From positions 2,418,001-2,482,000 of the forward strand of contig NZ_CP092365.1 in the NCBI RefSeq assembly GCF_022370835.2: 64,000 nt of DNA, given 5' to 3'. The stretch's first letter is position 1; every line of letters starts with the position of its first letter. The notes under the pieces were generated by a model, which worked only from the letters and a program-made list of their open reading frames with translations, was not told the origin of the DNA and ran no database searches. The position numbers and the translations under genes are program-made. The DNA comes from Mycolicibacillus parakoreensis (GTDB taxonomy: Bacteria; Actinomycetota; Actinomycetes; Mycobacteriales; Mycobacteriaceae). Of this stretch, positions 19,278 to 28,142 are shown piece by piece.

Positions 19278-19949
19278 ATCCACCGGGTCCCGCGTGCCCG
19301 GTTCGCCCGGCTCCGGGCCGGCCGACGCCCCGGGATCCGGGTCGTCCAGGCGGCGCTGGACCGTCTTGATCACCAGGTAGGTGACGACCGCGGCCAGGGC
19401 GGTCAACGGCCATCCCATCGCGATGCGCGCCACCGCCAACCACCCGGTCTGGTCGGCGTTGAACAACAGCGCCTGCACCACAAACCGGGAACCGAAGACC
19501 AGCACCCAGGCGGCGGTGGCCAGGTCGAACGCGAACACCGCCGCGGGGACCCGCCGCCAGCACCGGTCCCGGCCGGTCGTCCAGCTCCACAGGTAGCCGA
19601 CCACCGGGCGGCGGATCAGGATCGACACCGCGAACACCGCGGCCCACAGCAGCGACATCACGATGCCCAGCAGGAAATACCCGCGTGACTCCCCGGTCAG
19701 GTAGGCGATCAGCACACAGATGGCCACCCCGAAGAAGCCCGACAGCGCCGGCTGGGCGGACTGTCGGCGCAGCAGCCGCCAACCGAGCACGGCGGTGGCC
19801 GCGCCCAGCGCGGCCAGGATCGCCGCCCGCAGCCCGAACAGACTCGAGGTGGGCACGAACACCAGCACCGGCAGCGAGGAGTAGAGCAGCCCGCTCACCC
19901 CGCCGACCTGGTCGAGCAGTCGTTGGTGGCCCTGCGGCGCGGCGCTCAT
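19263..19949 (-). CDS. DUF3159 membrane protein (Rv2693c-like)
   Basis: A protein of 228 residues with six hydrophobic segments and an acidic, Pro/Gly-rich tail (DDPDPGASAGPEPGEPG). Function is unknown. The family signature is in the first segments (SSLPVLVFVPTSSLFGLRAA) and RRPVVGYLWSWTTG. Its 3' end overlaps the ceoC coding end by 15 bp. ATG 19949 is chosen; a GTG at 19952 is also possible. It lies just downstream of the OB-fold gene on the same strand, and the order is as in Mtb. Confidence 0.83.
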   Translation of the reverse strand: MSAAPQGHQRLLDQVGGVSGLLYSSLPVLVFVPTSSLFGLRAAILAALGAATAVLGWRLLRRQSAQPALSGFFGVAICVLIAYLTGESRGYFLLGIVMSLLWAAVFAVSILIRRPVVGYLWSWTTGRDRCWRRVPAAVFAFDLATAAWVLVFGSRFVVQALLFNADQTGWLAVARIAMGWPLTALAAVVTYLVIKTVQRRLDDPDPGASAGPEPGEPGTRDPVDSVGR

Positions 19950-19980
19950 CACCGGTGCCCGGCCGGGCGGTCGCGACCGG

Positions 19981-20352
19981 TCACTGCTGGATTTCGTAGT
20001 GCGGGTTGTGCATCGTTTTGGCGCCGTTGTCCGCGCGCCCCACCCGGCCGTGCACGCGCAGGGTGCGACCCGATTCGATGCCCGGAATGCGGCGCTGCCC
20101 CAACCAGACCAGGGTCACCGTGTCGGTGCCGTCGAACAATTCGGCACGCACCCCGCCGGCGCAGCCCTTGGCGTTGGTCTCCACGGTGCGCAGCATCCCG
20201 ACCATGGTGACCTCCTGGCCGCGCTCGCAGTCGATGACCCGCTGCGCGCCGGTGTTGACCGCCTCGTCGCAGAGTTCCTCGGCGTCGCGCAGCTCGGGAT
20301 CCTCGGTCAGCCGACGGGTCAGCCGGCGAACAAAACCTCCGGGCGCGGTCAT
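19981..20352 (-). CDS. Small OB-fold nucleic-acid-binding protein (Rv2694c-like)
   Basis: A protein of 123 residues from the ATG at 20350-20352 (MTAPGGFVRRLTRRLTED). Residues 45-123 form an OB-fold of the tRNA-anticodon/RecG type: GQEVTMVGMLRTVETN, DGTDTVTLVWLGQRRIPGI and LRVHGRVGR. The N-terminal helix is charged. Binding to RNA or single-stranded DNA is expected from the fold; no enzymatic motif is visible. It may be co-transcribed with DUF3159, 31 bp downstream. A longer open frame upstream is not supported. Confidence 0.82.
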   Translation of the reverse strand: MTAPGGFVRRLTRRLTEDPELRDAEELCDEAVNTGAQRVIDCERGQEVTMVGMLRTVETNAKGCAGGVRAELFDGTDTVTLVWLGQRRIPGIESGRTLRVHGRVGRADNGAKTMHNPHYEIQQ

Positions 20353-20478
20353 CGTCTCTCCTGTCGTGCTGTCGCCGGTCGGGCGTTCCCCCGCCACCGT
20401 AGACCTGTTGATCGTCAAAATCCACGCGCCCGGCGGGGCGGGTCCGCGGCGTCGGCGCGCGGCGGGCACGATCAAGCC

Positions 20479-21189
20479 ATGACCGTGTCGCTGCGTCACG
20501 TCCGCACCGTCGTCCTGCCCGGAACCGGGTCGGACGACGACTACACCCGCCGCGCGTTCGACGCCCCGTTACGCCAGGTGGGAGCGGTGCCGGTGATGCC
20601 GCGGCCGCGGCCCTCGGCACTGCTCGACGGCTATTGGGAGGCGTTGGACTCGGCGGCCTCGGGGGGCCCGATCGCCGTCGGCGGGGTGTCGATCGGCGCG
20701 GCGGTGGCCGTCGCCTGGGCGCTGCGCCACCCCGACCGCACCGTGGCGGTGCTGGCCGCACTGCCCGCCTGGACCGGCGATCCGGCGTGCAGCCCGGCGG
20801 CCGGCTCGGCGCTCGCCACCGCCGCGCAACTGCGCCGCGACGGCCTGGCGGCCACCACCGCCCAGATGGCCGCGGCCAGCCCACGGTGGCTGGCCGACGA
20901 GCTCACCCGGTCCTGGCGTGGGCAGTGGCCGGCACTGCCCGAGGCGATGGAGACCGCCGCCGGCTATGTCGCGCCCACCCGCGCCGAACTGGCCGGTCTG
21001 CGGGCGCCGCTGGCGGTCGCGGCGGCCGCCGACGACCCGATTCATCCCCGGGCGGTCGGCACCGAATGGGTCGCGGCGGTCGATCGCGGCGCGCTGCGGG
21101 TGCTGACCCTCGACGAGATCGGCGCCGACCCCGCCGTGCTGGGCAGGGCCTGCCTGGCGGCGCTGGCCGAGGCGGGTTCGGCGCGCTGA
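20479..21189 (+). CDS. Alpha/beta hydrolase (Rv2695-like)
   Basis: A cytoplasmic hydrolase of 236 residues starting at ATG 20479; the open frame extends far upstream but overlaps the OB-fold gene and is not coding. The nucleophile elbow is GVSIGA. A DDPIHP segment carries the acid, but the C-terminal catalytic His is not obvious. N-terminal VVLPGTGSDDDYTRRAF provides the oxyanion region. Substrate is unknown. It converges with DUF3710 with about 10 bp between the stops. Confidence 0.85.
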   Translation: MTVSLRHVRTVVLPGTGSDDDYTRRAFDAPLRQVGAVPVMPRPRPSALLDGYWEALDSAASGGPIAVGGVSIGAAVAVAWALRHPDRTVAVLAALPAWTGDPACSPAAGSALATAAQLRRDGLAATTAQMAAASPRWLADELTRSWRGQWPALPEAMETAAGYVAPTRAELAGLRAPLAVAAAADDPIHPRAVGTEWVAAVDRGALRVLTLDEIGADPAVLGRACLAALAEAGSAR

Positions 21190-21199
21190 GCGCGCCCGC

Positions 21200-21874
21200 T
21201 CACCCGCCGGTGATGGTGCGCAGCTGCTGCATCGCCGACCCGTCGACGCTGCGCCGCTCCACGGTCTCCTGCGGTGGCGGATCGGGCTCGCCGGCGTTCT
21301 CGCCGGCGGCCGCGGCGGCCTGGCGCAGCTGCTCGGCCATCGGCTCGGGCAGCACCACCGGCAGCGGGGTACGCACCGGCATCGGGGTGCTCCCGCGACG
21401 CACCACGGTGTCGGCCAGCGCCCGGCGGGCTTCCTCGGCGAGCTCCTCCACCGTCTCCGGGGCGCCGTTGACCACGCAGCGGATCATCCACCGGTAACCG
21501 TCGACACCGATGAACCGGACCACCCCCGTCCCGATGCCGACGACCTCGCGGCCCCACCGGCCGTCGACGATCGACACCTCCGCGGCGTCGTTGCGTAACG
21601 ACTCGGCCAGCTCGGCGGCGACGTCCCGCCACAGCCCGGTGGATTTCGGGGCGGCGTAGGCGGCGATGGTGAACCGGCCGTTGGGGGTCACCACCCACAC
21701 CGCGTTGGGCACCCCGGCCTCGGTCAGCTCCACCTGAACCTGTCCGGTCTGCGGGATCGGCAGCAGCACCGAGCCGAGGTCCAGCCGCGCGTGCTCAGCG
21801 GCCTGGGGATCGTCGAAGTCGTCGATGTCGAACGGGCCGTCGACGTCGTCGACGAGATCATCGTTGTCACTCAT
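21200..21874 (-). CDS. DUF3710 protein (Rv2696c-like)
   Basis: A soluble protein of 224 residues with a very acidic N-terminus (DNDDLVDDVDGPFDIDDFDD) and a Pro-rich C-terminus. The core VWVVTPNGRFTIAAYAAPKS to YRWMIRCVVNG is the conserved DUF3710 block. Function is unknown. It lies 15 bp downstream of dut on the same strand, an association kept across actinobacteria. A shared transcript with dut is likely, which would hint at a link to nucleotide or DNA metabolism, but this is not shown. Confidence 0.85.
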   Translation of the reverse strand: MSDNDDLVDDVDGPFDIDDFDDPQAAEHARLDLGSVLLPIPQTGQVQVELTEAGVPNAVWVVTPNGRFTIAAYAAPKSTGLWRDVAAELAESLRNDAAEVSIVDGRWGREVVGIGTGVVRFIGVDGYRWMIRCVVNGAPETVEELAEEARRALADTVVRRGSTPMPVRTPLPVVLPEPMAEQLRQAAAAAGENAGEPDPPPQETVERRSVDGSAMQQLRTITGG

Positions 21875-21889
21875 TTGCCACTCTCCTGC

Positions 21890-22354
21890 TCACAAACTGG
21901 CATGTCCGCCGGAGGAGCCGTGACCGCCCTGGCCGCGGGCGGTCCCGGCCAGTCCGGCCTCGTCGAACGAGGCGACCTCGACCAACTCGGGCAGCTCCAC
22001 CCGCTGCACCAACAGTTGGGCGATCCGATCTCCGCGGGCGACGGTGATCGGGGTGGCCGGATCCAGGTTGATCAACGACACCTTGATCTCACCGCGGTAC
22101 CCGGCGTCGATCGTGCCGGGACTGTTGACGATCGAAAGCCCCACCCGCGCAGCCAATCCGGAGCGCGGATGCACCAAGCCGACCATCCCGCGCGGGATGG
22201 CGACGGCCACCCCGGTGGGCACCAGGGCACGCTGTCCGGGGCCCAATTCGATGTCGACGGCGCTGTAGAGGTCAACGCCGGCGTCACCGTCGTGGGCCCG
22301 GTGGGGCAACGGCAGCTCGGGATCCAAACGCAGCACGGCCAGACTGGTCGACAC
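21890..22354 (-). CDS. dut: dUTP diphosphatase (trimeric dUTPase)
   Basis: A protein of 154 residues, identical in length to Mtb Dut. All five dUTPase motifs are visible: [10 protein letters not shown] (1), [10 protein letters not shown] (2), [20 protein letters not shown] (3, with catalytic Asp and uracil-reading Tyr), [10 protein letters not shown] (4) and [10 protein letters not shown] (5). Motif 5 has His in place of the common Phe, as in mycobacteria. It hydrolyses dUTP to dUMP, keeping uracil out of DNA and feeding thymidylate synthesis. It is divergent from the DUF3093 gene, with 25 bp between starts. Confidence 0.97.
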   Translation of the reverse strand: MSTSLAVLRLDPELPLPHRAHDGDAGVDLYSAVDIELGPGQRALVPTGVAVAIPRGMVGLVHPRSGLAARVGLSIVNSPGTIDAGYRGEIKVSLINLDPATPITVARGDRIAQLLVQRVELPELVEVASFDEAGLAGTARGQGGHGSSGGHASL

Positions 22355-22366
22355 GAGGCCACAGAC

Positions 22367-22372
22367 TACCCT
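22367..22372 (+). promoter_or_regulatory. Leaderless -10 box (TACCCT) of DUF3093 gene
   Basis: TACCCT lies 7 nt before the ATG at 22380. No Shine-Dalgarno sequence intervenes, so a leaderless transcript is likely. Confidence 0.45.
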
Positions 22373-22379
22373 TGATCCG

Positions 22380-22877
22380 ATGTCCGGAACACGTGTCGCC
22401 CCGCAGAGCGTGCGCTACGCCGAACGGCTCTGGGTGCCGTGGTGGTGGTGGCCGCTGGGCTTACTGGTCGCCGCGATCTTCGCCTACGAGGTGAATCTGA
22501 GTCTGCGTGCCCTTCCGGACTGGCTGCCGTTCGCGCTGCTGGGCGCCGTCGCGGCCGCCACTCTGCTGTGGCTGGGGCGCGTGGAGGTCCGTGTCGTCGA
22601 CGGCGGGGCGCCCGACGGCGTCGAGTTGTGGGTGGCCGACGCGCACCTGCCGGTCGCCGTGATCGCCCGCACCGCCGAGATTCCGCGCTCGGCGAAATCG
22701 GCGGCGCTCGGCCGCCAGCTGGATCCGGCGGCCTTCGTCATGCACCGCGGCTGGGTGGGACCGTTGCTGTTGGTGGTGCTCGACGACCCCGACGATCCGA
22801 CGCCGTACTGGCTGGTCAGCTGTCGCCGTCCGGACCGGATGCGCGCAGCGCTGGCCGCTCACCCCGAACCCGCCTAG
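22380..22877 (+). CDS. DUF3093 membrane protein (Rv2698-like)
   Basis: A protein of 165 residues. Two hydrophobic segments ([18 protein letters not shown] and [16 protein letters not shown]) precede a soluble domain ending in [17 protein letters not shown], the DUF3093 signature. Function is unknown. The soluble part faces the cytoplasm or the outside depending on topology, which I cannot decide. It converges with the DUF4193 gene, with a strong GC hairpin in the 34 bp between the two stops. Confidence 0.85.
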   Translation: MSGTRVAPQSVRYAERLWVPWWWWPLGLLVAAIFAYEVNLSLRALPDWLPFALLGAVAAATLLWLGRVEVRVVDGGAPDGVELWVADAHLPVAVIARTAEIPRSAKSAALGRQLDPAAFVMHRGWVGPLLLVVLDDPDDPTPYWLVSCRRPDRMRAALAAHPEPA

Positions 22878-22878
22878 C

Positions 22879-22902
22879 GCCGCGCCCGGCGCCCGGCGCG
22901 GC
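22879..22902. terminator. Symmetric GC hairpin between convergent genes
   Basis: Arms GCCGCGCC and GGCGCGGC (8 bp, perfect) flank an 8-nt loop. It lies between the stops of the DUF3093 and DUF4193 genes, where a bidirectional terminator would sit. There is no U-tract, as is common in mycobacteria. Confidence 0.5.
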
Positions 22903-22911
22903 CGGGGTGGC

Positions 22912-23214
22912 TCACGCCGCGCAGTCGGTGCAGATCATCACGCCGTTCTTCTCGCTGGCCAGCCGGCTGCGGTGTTGGACCAGAAAACAGCTCGAGCAGG
23001 TGAACTCGTCGGCCTGCTTCGGGATGACCCGCACCGACAGCTCCTCGCCGGACAGGTCGGCGCCGGGCAGCTCGAACGACTCGGCGGTCTCAGATTCGTC
23101 GACGTCCACCACGGCCGACTGCGCTTCGTTGCGACGCGCCTTGAGCTCCTCGATGGAGTCCTCGGAAACCTCGTCCGCCTCGTTGCGCCGTGGGGCGTCA
23201 TAGTCGGTAGCCAT
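22912..23214 (-). CDS. DUF4193 zinc-ribbon-like protein (Rv2699c-like)
   Basis: A protein of 100 residues, exactly the Mtb Rv2699c length, starting at ATG 23212-23214 (MATDYDAPRR). It is strongly acidic in its first half and ends with a four-cysteine pattern: CSSCFLV, then CTDCAA at the C-terminus, a likely zinc ribbon. The sequence is very highly conserved among mycobacteria, which suggests an essential binding partner, perhaps RNA polymerase or the ribosome; that is inference. It is divergent from cei across a region with an imperfect inverted repeat. Confidence 0.9.
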   Translation of the reverse strand: MATDYDAPRRNEADEVSEDSIEELKARRNEAQSAVVDVDESETAESFELPGADLSGEELSVRVIPKQADEFTCSSCFLVQHRSRLASEKNGVMICTDCAA

Positions 23215-23229
23215 CGTCATGTCCCCTCT

Positions 23230-23257
23230 TACAACCTCTGCAAGCAAAGGTTTGTAC
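23230..23257. promoter_or_regulatory. Imperfect inverted repeat upstream of DUF4193 gene
   Basis: Arms TACAACCTCTGC and GCAAAGGTTTGTA are inverted repeats with one bulged base and one mismatch. They lie 16-43 bp upstream of the DUF4193 start, in the region shared with divergent cei. This could be an operator or an RNA hairpin in the leader. Confidence 0.35.
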
Positions 23258-23369
23258 CAGCGTTAACCACTTCCACCAAACGATTCGTGCCCATCTCACA
23301 TTCCATCCAACTGTGATTTACCTCACAACGCTCCTGCGGTCGGTCCCGTCGGGCCGACGCGGCGCCTTA

Positions 23370-23375
23370 TAGAGT
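23370..23375 (+). promoter_or_regulatory. Leaderless -10 box (TAGAGT) of cei
   Basis: TAGAGT sits within TTATAGAGT and ends 6 nt before the GTG at 23382. There is no Shine-Dalgarno sequence, so cei is probably a leaderless transcript. Confidence 0.5.
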
Positions 23376-23381
23376 GCTTGC

Positions 23382-24032
23382 GTGGTCGCACAAATCACCG
23401 CAGGCACCGCCTTCGACAAACACGGTCGGCCGTTCCGGCGGCGCAACCCTACACCCGCACTGATCGCCTTGGTGGTCATGGTGCTGGCGACCACGGTGAT
23501 CTGGACGGTCGCCCTGACCCGCCACACCGACGCCGAGGAGGTGGCGATCTGCAATCCGCCGCCGCCGGGCACGACGGCCGACCAGCCCGCCCTGGGCGAG
23601 CAGGTGACCCCGTCGACGATGGTGGAGATCATCCCGGCCGACCTCACCGCGACCACCGTGCGGGTGCTCAACGCCAGCGGCCGGGGCGGGCAGGCCACCG
23701 AGGTCGCCGGCGCGCTCCGCGACCTGGGTTTCCCCACCCCGACGGCGGCCAACGACCCGATCTACGCCACCGAACGGCTGGACTGCCAGGGCCAGATCCG
23801 CTTCGGCGAGGCCGGTGAGGCCGCCGCAGCGGCGGTCTGGCTGGTCGCGCCCTGCACCGAGTTGTTCCGCGACAATCGCGAGGACGACTCGGTCGACCTG
23901 GCGTTGGGCACCGACTTCGCCGCGCTGACCCACTCCGACGACGTCGAGGCGGTGCTGGCCCGGCTACGCCCAGACGCCGCCGACGCCCCGGAGAAACCCC
24001 AGTTGATCCAGGCCCACAGCGGCGTCTGCTGA
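23382..24032 (+). CDS. cei: Cell-envelope integrity protein Cei (LytR_C domain)
   Basis: A protein of 216 residues closely matching Mtb Rv2700, whose loss compromises envelope integrity and virulence. An N-terminal anchor helix (LIALVVMVLATTVIWTVAL) follows the conserved cytoplasmic TAFDKHGRPFRRRNP. The exported part is a LytR_C domain, including VRVLNASGRGGQATEVAGAL and GQIRFGEAGEAAAAAVWLVA. LytR_C proteins work with LCP ligases that attach arabinogalactan to peptidoglycan. Start GTG 23382 fits the -10 box. It converges with suhB. Confidence 0.93.
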   Translation: MVAQITAGTAFDKHGRPFRRRNPTPALIALVVMVLATTVIWTVALTRHTDAEEVAICNPPPPGTTADQPALGEQVTPSTMVEIIPADLTATTVRVLNASGRGGQATEVAGALRDLGFPTPTAANDPIYATERLDCQGQIRFGEAGEAAAAAVWLVAPCTELFRDNREDDSVDLALGTDFAALTHSDDVEAVLARLRPDAADAPEKPQLIQAHSGVC

Positions 24033-24043
24033 GCCGCCGGCGG

Positions 24044-24922
24044 TCAGCCGGCGATCGATGCCATCCCGCCGTACCCGGCCAGCGTGTCGACCAGGTCGGC
24101 GCTGATCCCCGGCGCGGCGGCCACCACCACCGCACCCGCGCCGGTGCGCTCCGGTTCCGGGATCACCACCTCGGCGCCGGCCTCCGCGGCGATCAGGGCC
24201 CCGGCCGCCCAGTCCCAGACGTTGAGCCCGTGTTCGTAGAACGCGTCGAGCCGTCCGGCGGCGATCAGACACAGATCCAGCGCCGCCGAACCGATGCGGC
24301 GCACGTCGCGGACCCGCGGCAGCATGCGGGCCAACAGGTCGGCCTGGACCCGCCGGCGCGCCGCCGAATAGCCGAATCCGGTGCCCAGCAACGCCATGGA
24401 CAGCGCGGTGGCCCCGCTGCAGCGCAACACCTCGGTGCCGGCGGCGGACCGGCGGTGGGCGCCGACGCCACGCGCCGCCGAATAGACCGCGTCGGCGGCC
24501 ACATCGGCCACCGCCCCGGCCACCGACACCCCGTTGACCTGAGCGGCCACCGACACCGCAAACGCCGGGATGCCGTAGACGAAGTTGACCGTGCCGTCGA
24601 TCGGGTCGACCACCCAGGTGACCGCGTCGGGCGCCCCGGCGCCGCGCCGGGAACCGCCCTCCTCCCCCAGCACCGGGTCGCCGGGGCGCAACTCGGCGAG
24701 GCGGCGGCGCAGCAGATCCTCGGTCTCGGTGTCGACCACGGTCACCGGGTCGGTCGGGGTGCTCTTGGCGCGCACCGCGATCGGCGTCGCCGAGGCGGGG
24801 ACCAGCACCTCGCCACGGCGTCGCCGCACGAAGGCCGCGGCCTCGCCGGCGACCGCCTCGGCCACCGCCCGCAACGCCGCGGGTCGCACATCGTCGGGTC
24901 GCACACCCCCATCGCAGCACAA
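24044..24922 (-). CDS. suhB: Inositol monophosphatase family protein SuhB
   Basis: A protein of 292 residues (Mtb 290). Metal-binding motifs are complete: GEEGG, DPIDGTVNFVYG and WDWAAGALIAAEAGA. It dephosphorylates inositol 1-phosphate, supplying myo-inositol for phosphatidylinositol, PIMs and mycothiol. The first residues (MCCDGGVRPDDVRP) differ from Mtb; an internal GTG at VRPDDVRP (about 24904) may be the true start. It converges with cei and is divergent from ppgK. Confidence 0.93.
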   Translation of the reverse strand: MCCDGGVRPDDVRPAALRAVAEAVAGEAAAFVRRRRGEVLVPASATPIAVRAKSTPTDPVTVVDTETEDLLRRRLAELRPGDPVLGEEGGSRRGAGAPDAVTWVVDPIDGTVNFVYGIPAFAVSVAAQVNGVSVAGAVADVAADAVYSAARGVGAHRRSAAGTEVLRCSGATALSMALLGTGFGYSAARRRVQADLLARMLPRVRDVRRIGSAALDLCLIAAGRLDAFYEHGLNVWDWAAGALIAAEAGAEVVIPEPERTGAGAVVVAAAPGISADLVDTLAGYGGMASIAG

Positions 24923-24987
24923 ACCCGGCGGGCGTGCAGCGCCGCCGATTAGGGTGTGAGCAACCTATCCCCCGTCGGAGGAGACCG

Positions 24988-25773
24988 ATGAGCACCACCG
25001 GCAGCGTCCCGCGCGATCACGGATTCGGCGTCGACGTCGGCGGCAGCGGCATCAAGGGCGGCATCGTCGACCTGAACACCGGGCAGCTGGTCGGTGACCG
25101 GTTCAAACTGCCCACCCCGCAGCCGGCCACCCCACCGGCGGTGGCCCGCACCGTCGCCGCGGTGGTCCGCGAACTCGACTGGGACGGACCGCTGGGGGTC
25201 ACCTACCCGGGTGTGGTCAAAAACGGGCAGGTGCGCACCGCGGCCAACGTCGACAAGGGCTGGATCGGGGCCAACGTGCGCGATGTGATCGGCGCTGAGC
25301 TGCCCGGCCAGGACGTCACGGTGCTCAACGACGCCGACGCGGCCGGTCTCGCCGAGGTCCGGTTCGGCGCCGGCCGCGAACACTCCGGGGTGGTCGTGTT
25401 GTTGACCTTCGGCACCGGGATCGGTTCGGCGGTCATCCACGACGGCGTGCTGCTTCCCAACACCGAGTTCGGTCACATCGATGTGGGCGGCAAGGAGGCC
25501 GAGCACCGGGCGGCCGCGTCGGTCAAGGAACGCAAGGACTGGAGCTACGCGAAGTGGGCCCGGCAGGTCTCCAAGGTGCTCGCCGCGATCGAGAAGGCGA
25601 TCTGGCCGGACCTGTTCATCGCCGGCGGCGGCATCAGCCGCAAGGCGCACAAGTGGTTGCCGCTGCTGGACAGCGACACGCCGGTGGTGGCCGCGGCGTT
25701 GCAGAACACGGCCGGGATCGTGGGGGCTGCGATGGCCGCGGACCCCGGGTTCGGCCATCGGGTCGGGCGCTGA
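24988..25773 (+). CDS. ppgK: Polyphosphate/ATP glucokinase
   Basis: A protein of 261 residues (Mtb 265) from ATG 24988 with a GGAGGAG Shine-Dalgarno sequence. It is a ROK-family kinase that phosphorylates glucose with polyphosphate or ATP. The phosphate loop is FGVDVGGSGIKGGIVDL. The catalytic Asp lies in VLNDADAAGLAEV, and LLTFGTGIGSAVIHDG is the second phosphate motif. The polyphosphate-enzyme signature NTEFGHIDVGGKEAE follows. It lies directly upstream of sigA, as in Mtb. Confidence 0.95.
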   Translation: MSTTGSVPRDHGFGVDVGGSGIKGGIVDLNTGQLVGDRFKLPTPQPATPPAVARTVAAVVRELDWDGPLGVTYPGVVKNGQVRTAANVDKGWIGANVRDVIGAELPGQDVTVLNDADAAGLAEVRFGAGREHSGVVVLLTFGTGIGSAVIHDGVLLPNTEFGHIDVGGKEAEHRAAASVKERKDWSYAKWARQVSKVLAAIEKAIWPDLFIAGGGISRKAHKWLPLLDSDTPVVAAALQNTAGIVGAAMAADPGFGHRVGR

Positions 25774-25812
25774 ATTTCGCCCGCTGCAGCCGATCGGCTC
25801 CGGCGCTGCCGT

Positions 25813-25818
25813 TACAAT
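25813..25818 (+). promoter_or_regulatory. Candidate sigA -10 box (TACAAT)
   Basis: TACAAT in the 187-bp gap between ppgK and sigA is the best -10 match. It would give a leader of about 135 nt. No clear -35 hexamer is present at 17 bp. Confidence 0.35.
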
Positions 25819-25960
25819 GGCACACGGCGGTCCTCGGCGGCCGACCAACCGATAGCGGTGAGTATCTGCACAGATCACGACGCCGACATTCCATACAGCA
25901 GAAACCTCCGGCAAGCGCCTGCCCACGCGGCCGAAGGTCAGCCCGAGCGAAGGGGTGTAC

Positions 25961-27388
25961 GTGGCAGCGACCAAGCCAAGTCCGGCAACCGACAAGCCGG
26001 TGAAGCGCACCGCCACCAAAGCTGCCGCCACCAAAGCCGCCAAGGCCGCCAAGGCCACCAAGGCCACCCGCAGCTCCGCGACCGACGGCGCGGCGAAGAC
26101 CACCAAGGCCCCGGCGAAGAAAGCCGCCGCGGGGGCCGCCCCCCGGAAACGCGCGACCAAGGCGGCCCCGGCGAAGAAGGCCGCCGCGAAAAAGACCGCC
26201 GCGACCAAGACCCGGGCCAGCCGGGCGACGAAGGACACCGCCGCCGAGACCGGCACGGCCGCCGAGACCGACACCGACCTCGAGACCGACCCCGCTGCCG
26301 GCGAGATCGATGCCGACACCGTGGTCACCATCGAGGATCTCGCCGACGACACCGCCGACGAGGAGATCGCCGAGCCGTCGGAGAAGGACAAGGCCTCCGG
26401 CGACTTCGTCTGGGACGAGGAGGAGTCCGAGGCGCTGCGGCAGGCCCGCAAGGACGCCGAACTCACCGCCTCGGCCGACTCGGTGCGCGCCTACCTCAAA
26501 CAGATCGGCAAGGTGGCACTGCTCAACGCCGAGGAGGAGGTCGAGCTCGCCAAGCGCATCGAAGCCGGCCTCTACGCGACCCAGAAGATGGCCGAGTACA
26601 CCGCCAATGGCGAGAAACTCGCCGTCGCCTACCGGCGCGACATGGCCTGGATCTGTCGCGACGGTGATCGCGCCAAAAACCACCTGCTCGAGGCGAACCT
26701 GCGGCTGGTGGTCTCGCTGGCGAAACGCTACACCGGACGGGGCATGGCGTTTTTGGACCTGATCCAGGAGGGCAACCTGGGTCTGATCCGCGCGGTGGAG
26801 AAATTCGACTACACCAAGGGCTACAAATTCTCCACCTACGCCACCTGGTGGATCCGCCAGGCCATCACCCGCGCCATGGCCGACCAGGCCCGCACCATCC
26901 GGATCCCGGTGCACATGGTCGAGGTGATCAACAAGCTGGGCCGCATCCAACGGGAGCTGCTGCAGGATCTGGGCCGCGAGCCCACCCCCGAGGAGCTGGC
27001 CAAGGAGATGGACATCACCCCGGAGAAGGTGCTGGAGATCCAGCAGTACGCCCGGGAACCGATCTCGCTGGACCAGACCATCGGCGACGAGGGCGACTCG
27101 CAGCTCGGTGATTTCATCGAGGACAGTGAAGCCGTCGTAGCCGTCGACGCCGTCTCGTTCACCCTGCTGCAGGACCAGTTGCAGTCGGTGCTCGAGACGC
27201 TCTCCGAACGCGAAGCCGGCGTGGTGCGGCTGCGGTTCGGACTCACCGACGGCCAGCCTCGCACCCTCGACGAGATCGGCCAGGTCTACGGGGTCACCCG
27301 CGAGCGGATCCGCCAGATCGAGTCCAAGACGATGAGCAAACTGCGCCACCCCAGCCGCTCGCAGGTGCTGCGCGACTACCTGGACTAG
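25961..27388 (+). CDS. sigA: Primary sigma factor SigA
   Basis: The principal sigma-70 factor, 475 residues (Mtb 528). Start is GTG 25961, giving VAATKPS like the Mtb MAATK start, with an AGGGG stretch upstream; a GTG at 25955 is also in frame. The first about 110 residues are a Lys/Ala-rich low-complexity tail shorter than in Mtb. Conserved regions follow: 1.2 ([20 protein letters not shown]), 2 ([37 protein letters not shown]), 3, and the region 4 helix-turn-helix ([20 protein letters not shown]). From region 1.2 onward it is almost identical to Mtb SigA. Confidence 0.97.
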   Translation: MAATKPSPATDKPVKRTATKAAATKAAKAAKATKATRSSATDGAAKTTKAPAKKAAAGAAPRKRATKAAPAKKAAAKKTAATKTRASRATKDTAAETGTAAETDTDLETDPAAGEIDADTVVTIEDLADDTADEEIAEPSEKDKASGDFVWDEEESEALRQARKDAELTASADSVRAYLKQIGKVALLNAEEEVELAKRIEAGLYATQKMAEYTANGEKLAVAYRRDMAWICRDGDRAKNHLLEANLRLVVSLAKRYTGRGMAFLDLIQEGNLGLIRAVEKFDYTKGYKFSTYATWWIRQAITRAMADQARTIRIPVHMVEVINKLGRIQRELLQDLGREPTPEELAKEMDITPEKVLEIQQYAREPISLDQTIGDEGDSQLGDFIEDSEAVVAVDAVSFTLLQDQLQSVLETLSEREAGVVRLRFGLTDGQPRTLDEIGQVYGVTRERIRQIESKTMSKLRHPSRSQVLRDYLD

Positions 27389-27401
27389 CGTCGACGCGCG
27401 A

Positions 27402-27764
27402 TCACGTCCGCCACGGCGCGAACCTGCCGTCGACGCCCGGGCGGTAGGCGGTGACGGCGATGACCGCGTCCACCGGCAACACCCCGTACAGGTGCGCGAA
27501 CAGCATCCCCGCCGGATCTTCGGGCACGCCGGGCTCCCAGCGCACCGGCGCGGCCAGGCGCTCGCCGGCGATGTGCAGCAACACCAGATCGGTGCGGCCG
27601 GCAAACAGCCGATTGGCCGGCAGATGGACCTGCTCGGGACTCGACAGGTGGATGAAGCCCTCCCGGTCCAGGGACTCCGGGTGCAGGCGACCGCGGCGGC
27701 GGGCTCGATCCCAATCGTCGGCGGCGCACAGGTGCACGAGAACGTCGGGGCTGTCGTGGGTCAT
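27402..27764 (-). CDS. DUF952 family protein
   Basis: A protein of 120 residues starting at ATG 27762-27764 (MTHDSPDVLVHLCAADDW). DUF952 hallmarks are LDREGFIHLSSPEQVHLPANRLF and VRWEPGVPEDPAGMLFAHLYG. The fold resembles a glutathione-S-transferase-neighbouring or ART-like domain in other bacteria, with no proven activity. It is convergent with sigA, only 13 bp after its stop. In Mtb a RidA-type gene follows sigA instead, so this slot differs. Confidence 0.83.
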   Translation of the reverse strand: MTHDSPDVLVHLCAADDWDRARRRGRLHPESLDREGFIHLSSPEQVHLPANRLFAGRTDLVLLHIAGERLAAPVRWEPGVPEDPAGMLFAHLYGVLPVDAVIAVTAYRPGVDGRFAPWRT

Positions 27765-27889
27765 CGGTCCAGCGTGCCGCACCGCGCCGCAGGCCGCGGT
27801 GAGGTGCGACACACCAGACGGGCCCCGGGAACAACACCGAATCCCCGTTCGTCTGACACAGTGGAGCTATGCATGAAACGGAGGGGGCT

Positions 27890-28081
27890 ATGAACGCGAC
27901 TCTGACCGGCCCGGAATTGACCAAGGCTGATCGTTGCGACCGCTGCGGTGCGGCGGCGCGGGTGCGTGCCACCCTGCCGTCGGGAGCCGAACTCCTCTTC
28001 TGCCAGCACCACGCCAACGCCCACGAAGCGAAGCTGATCGAGATGGCCGCGGTGCTGGAGACCAGCCCGCCGGAGGCGTAG
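27890..28081 (+). CDS. Small zinc-finger-like protein (DUF7455 type)
   Basis: A protein of 63 residues from ATG 27890, chosen because GGAGGG lies 6 nt upstream; an earlier in-frame ATG at 27869 has none. A C-x2-C pair (DRCDRCGAAA) and C-x2-H (FCQHHANAHEAKL) probably bind one zinc. The family is widespread in actinobacteria, often near sigA or sigB, and has no assigned function. It lies 61 bp before the YihY gene on the same strand and may share its transcript. Confidence 0.78.
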   Translation: MNATLTGPELTKADRCDRCGAAARVRATLPSGAELLFCQHHANAHEAKLIEMAAVLETSPPEA

Positions 28082-28142
28082 AGACAACTCACCGGATGCC
28101 AATCCGCGCGGGCGGGCTCCTGTCGGGGATGCTGGACGAGTC

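Noticed and set aside
26000..26260. Lys/Ala-rich repetitive DNA at the start of sigA as a possible repeat element
   Set aside because: It codes in frame for the low-complexity N-terminal tail that SigA of mycobacteria normally carries.
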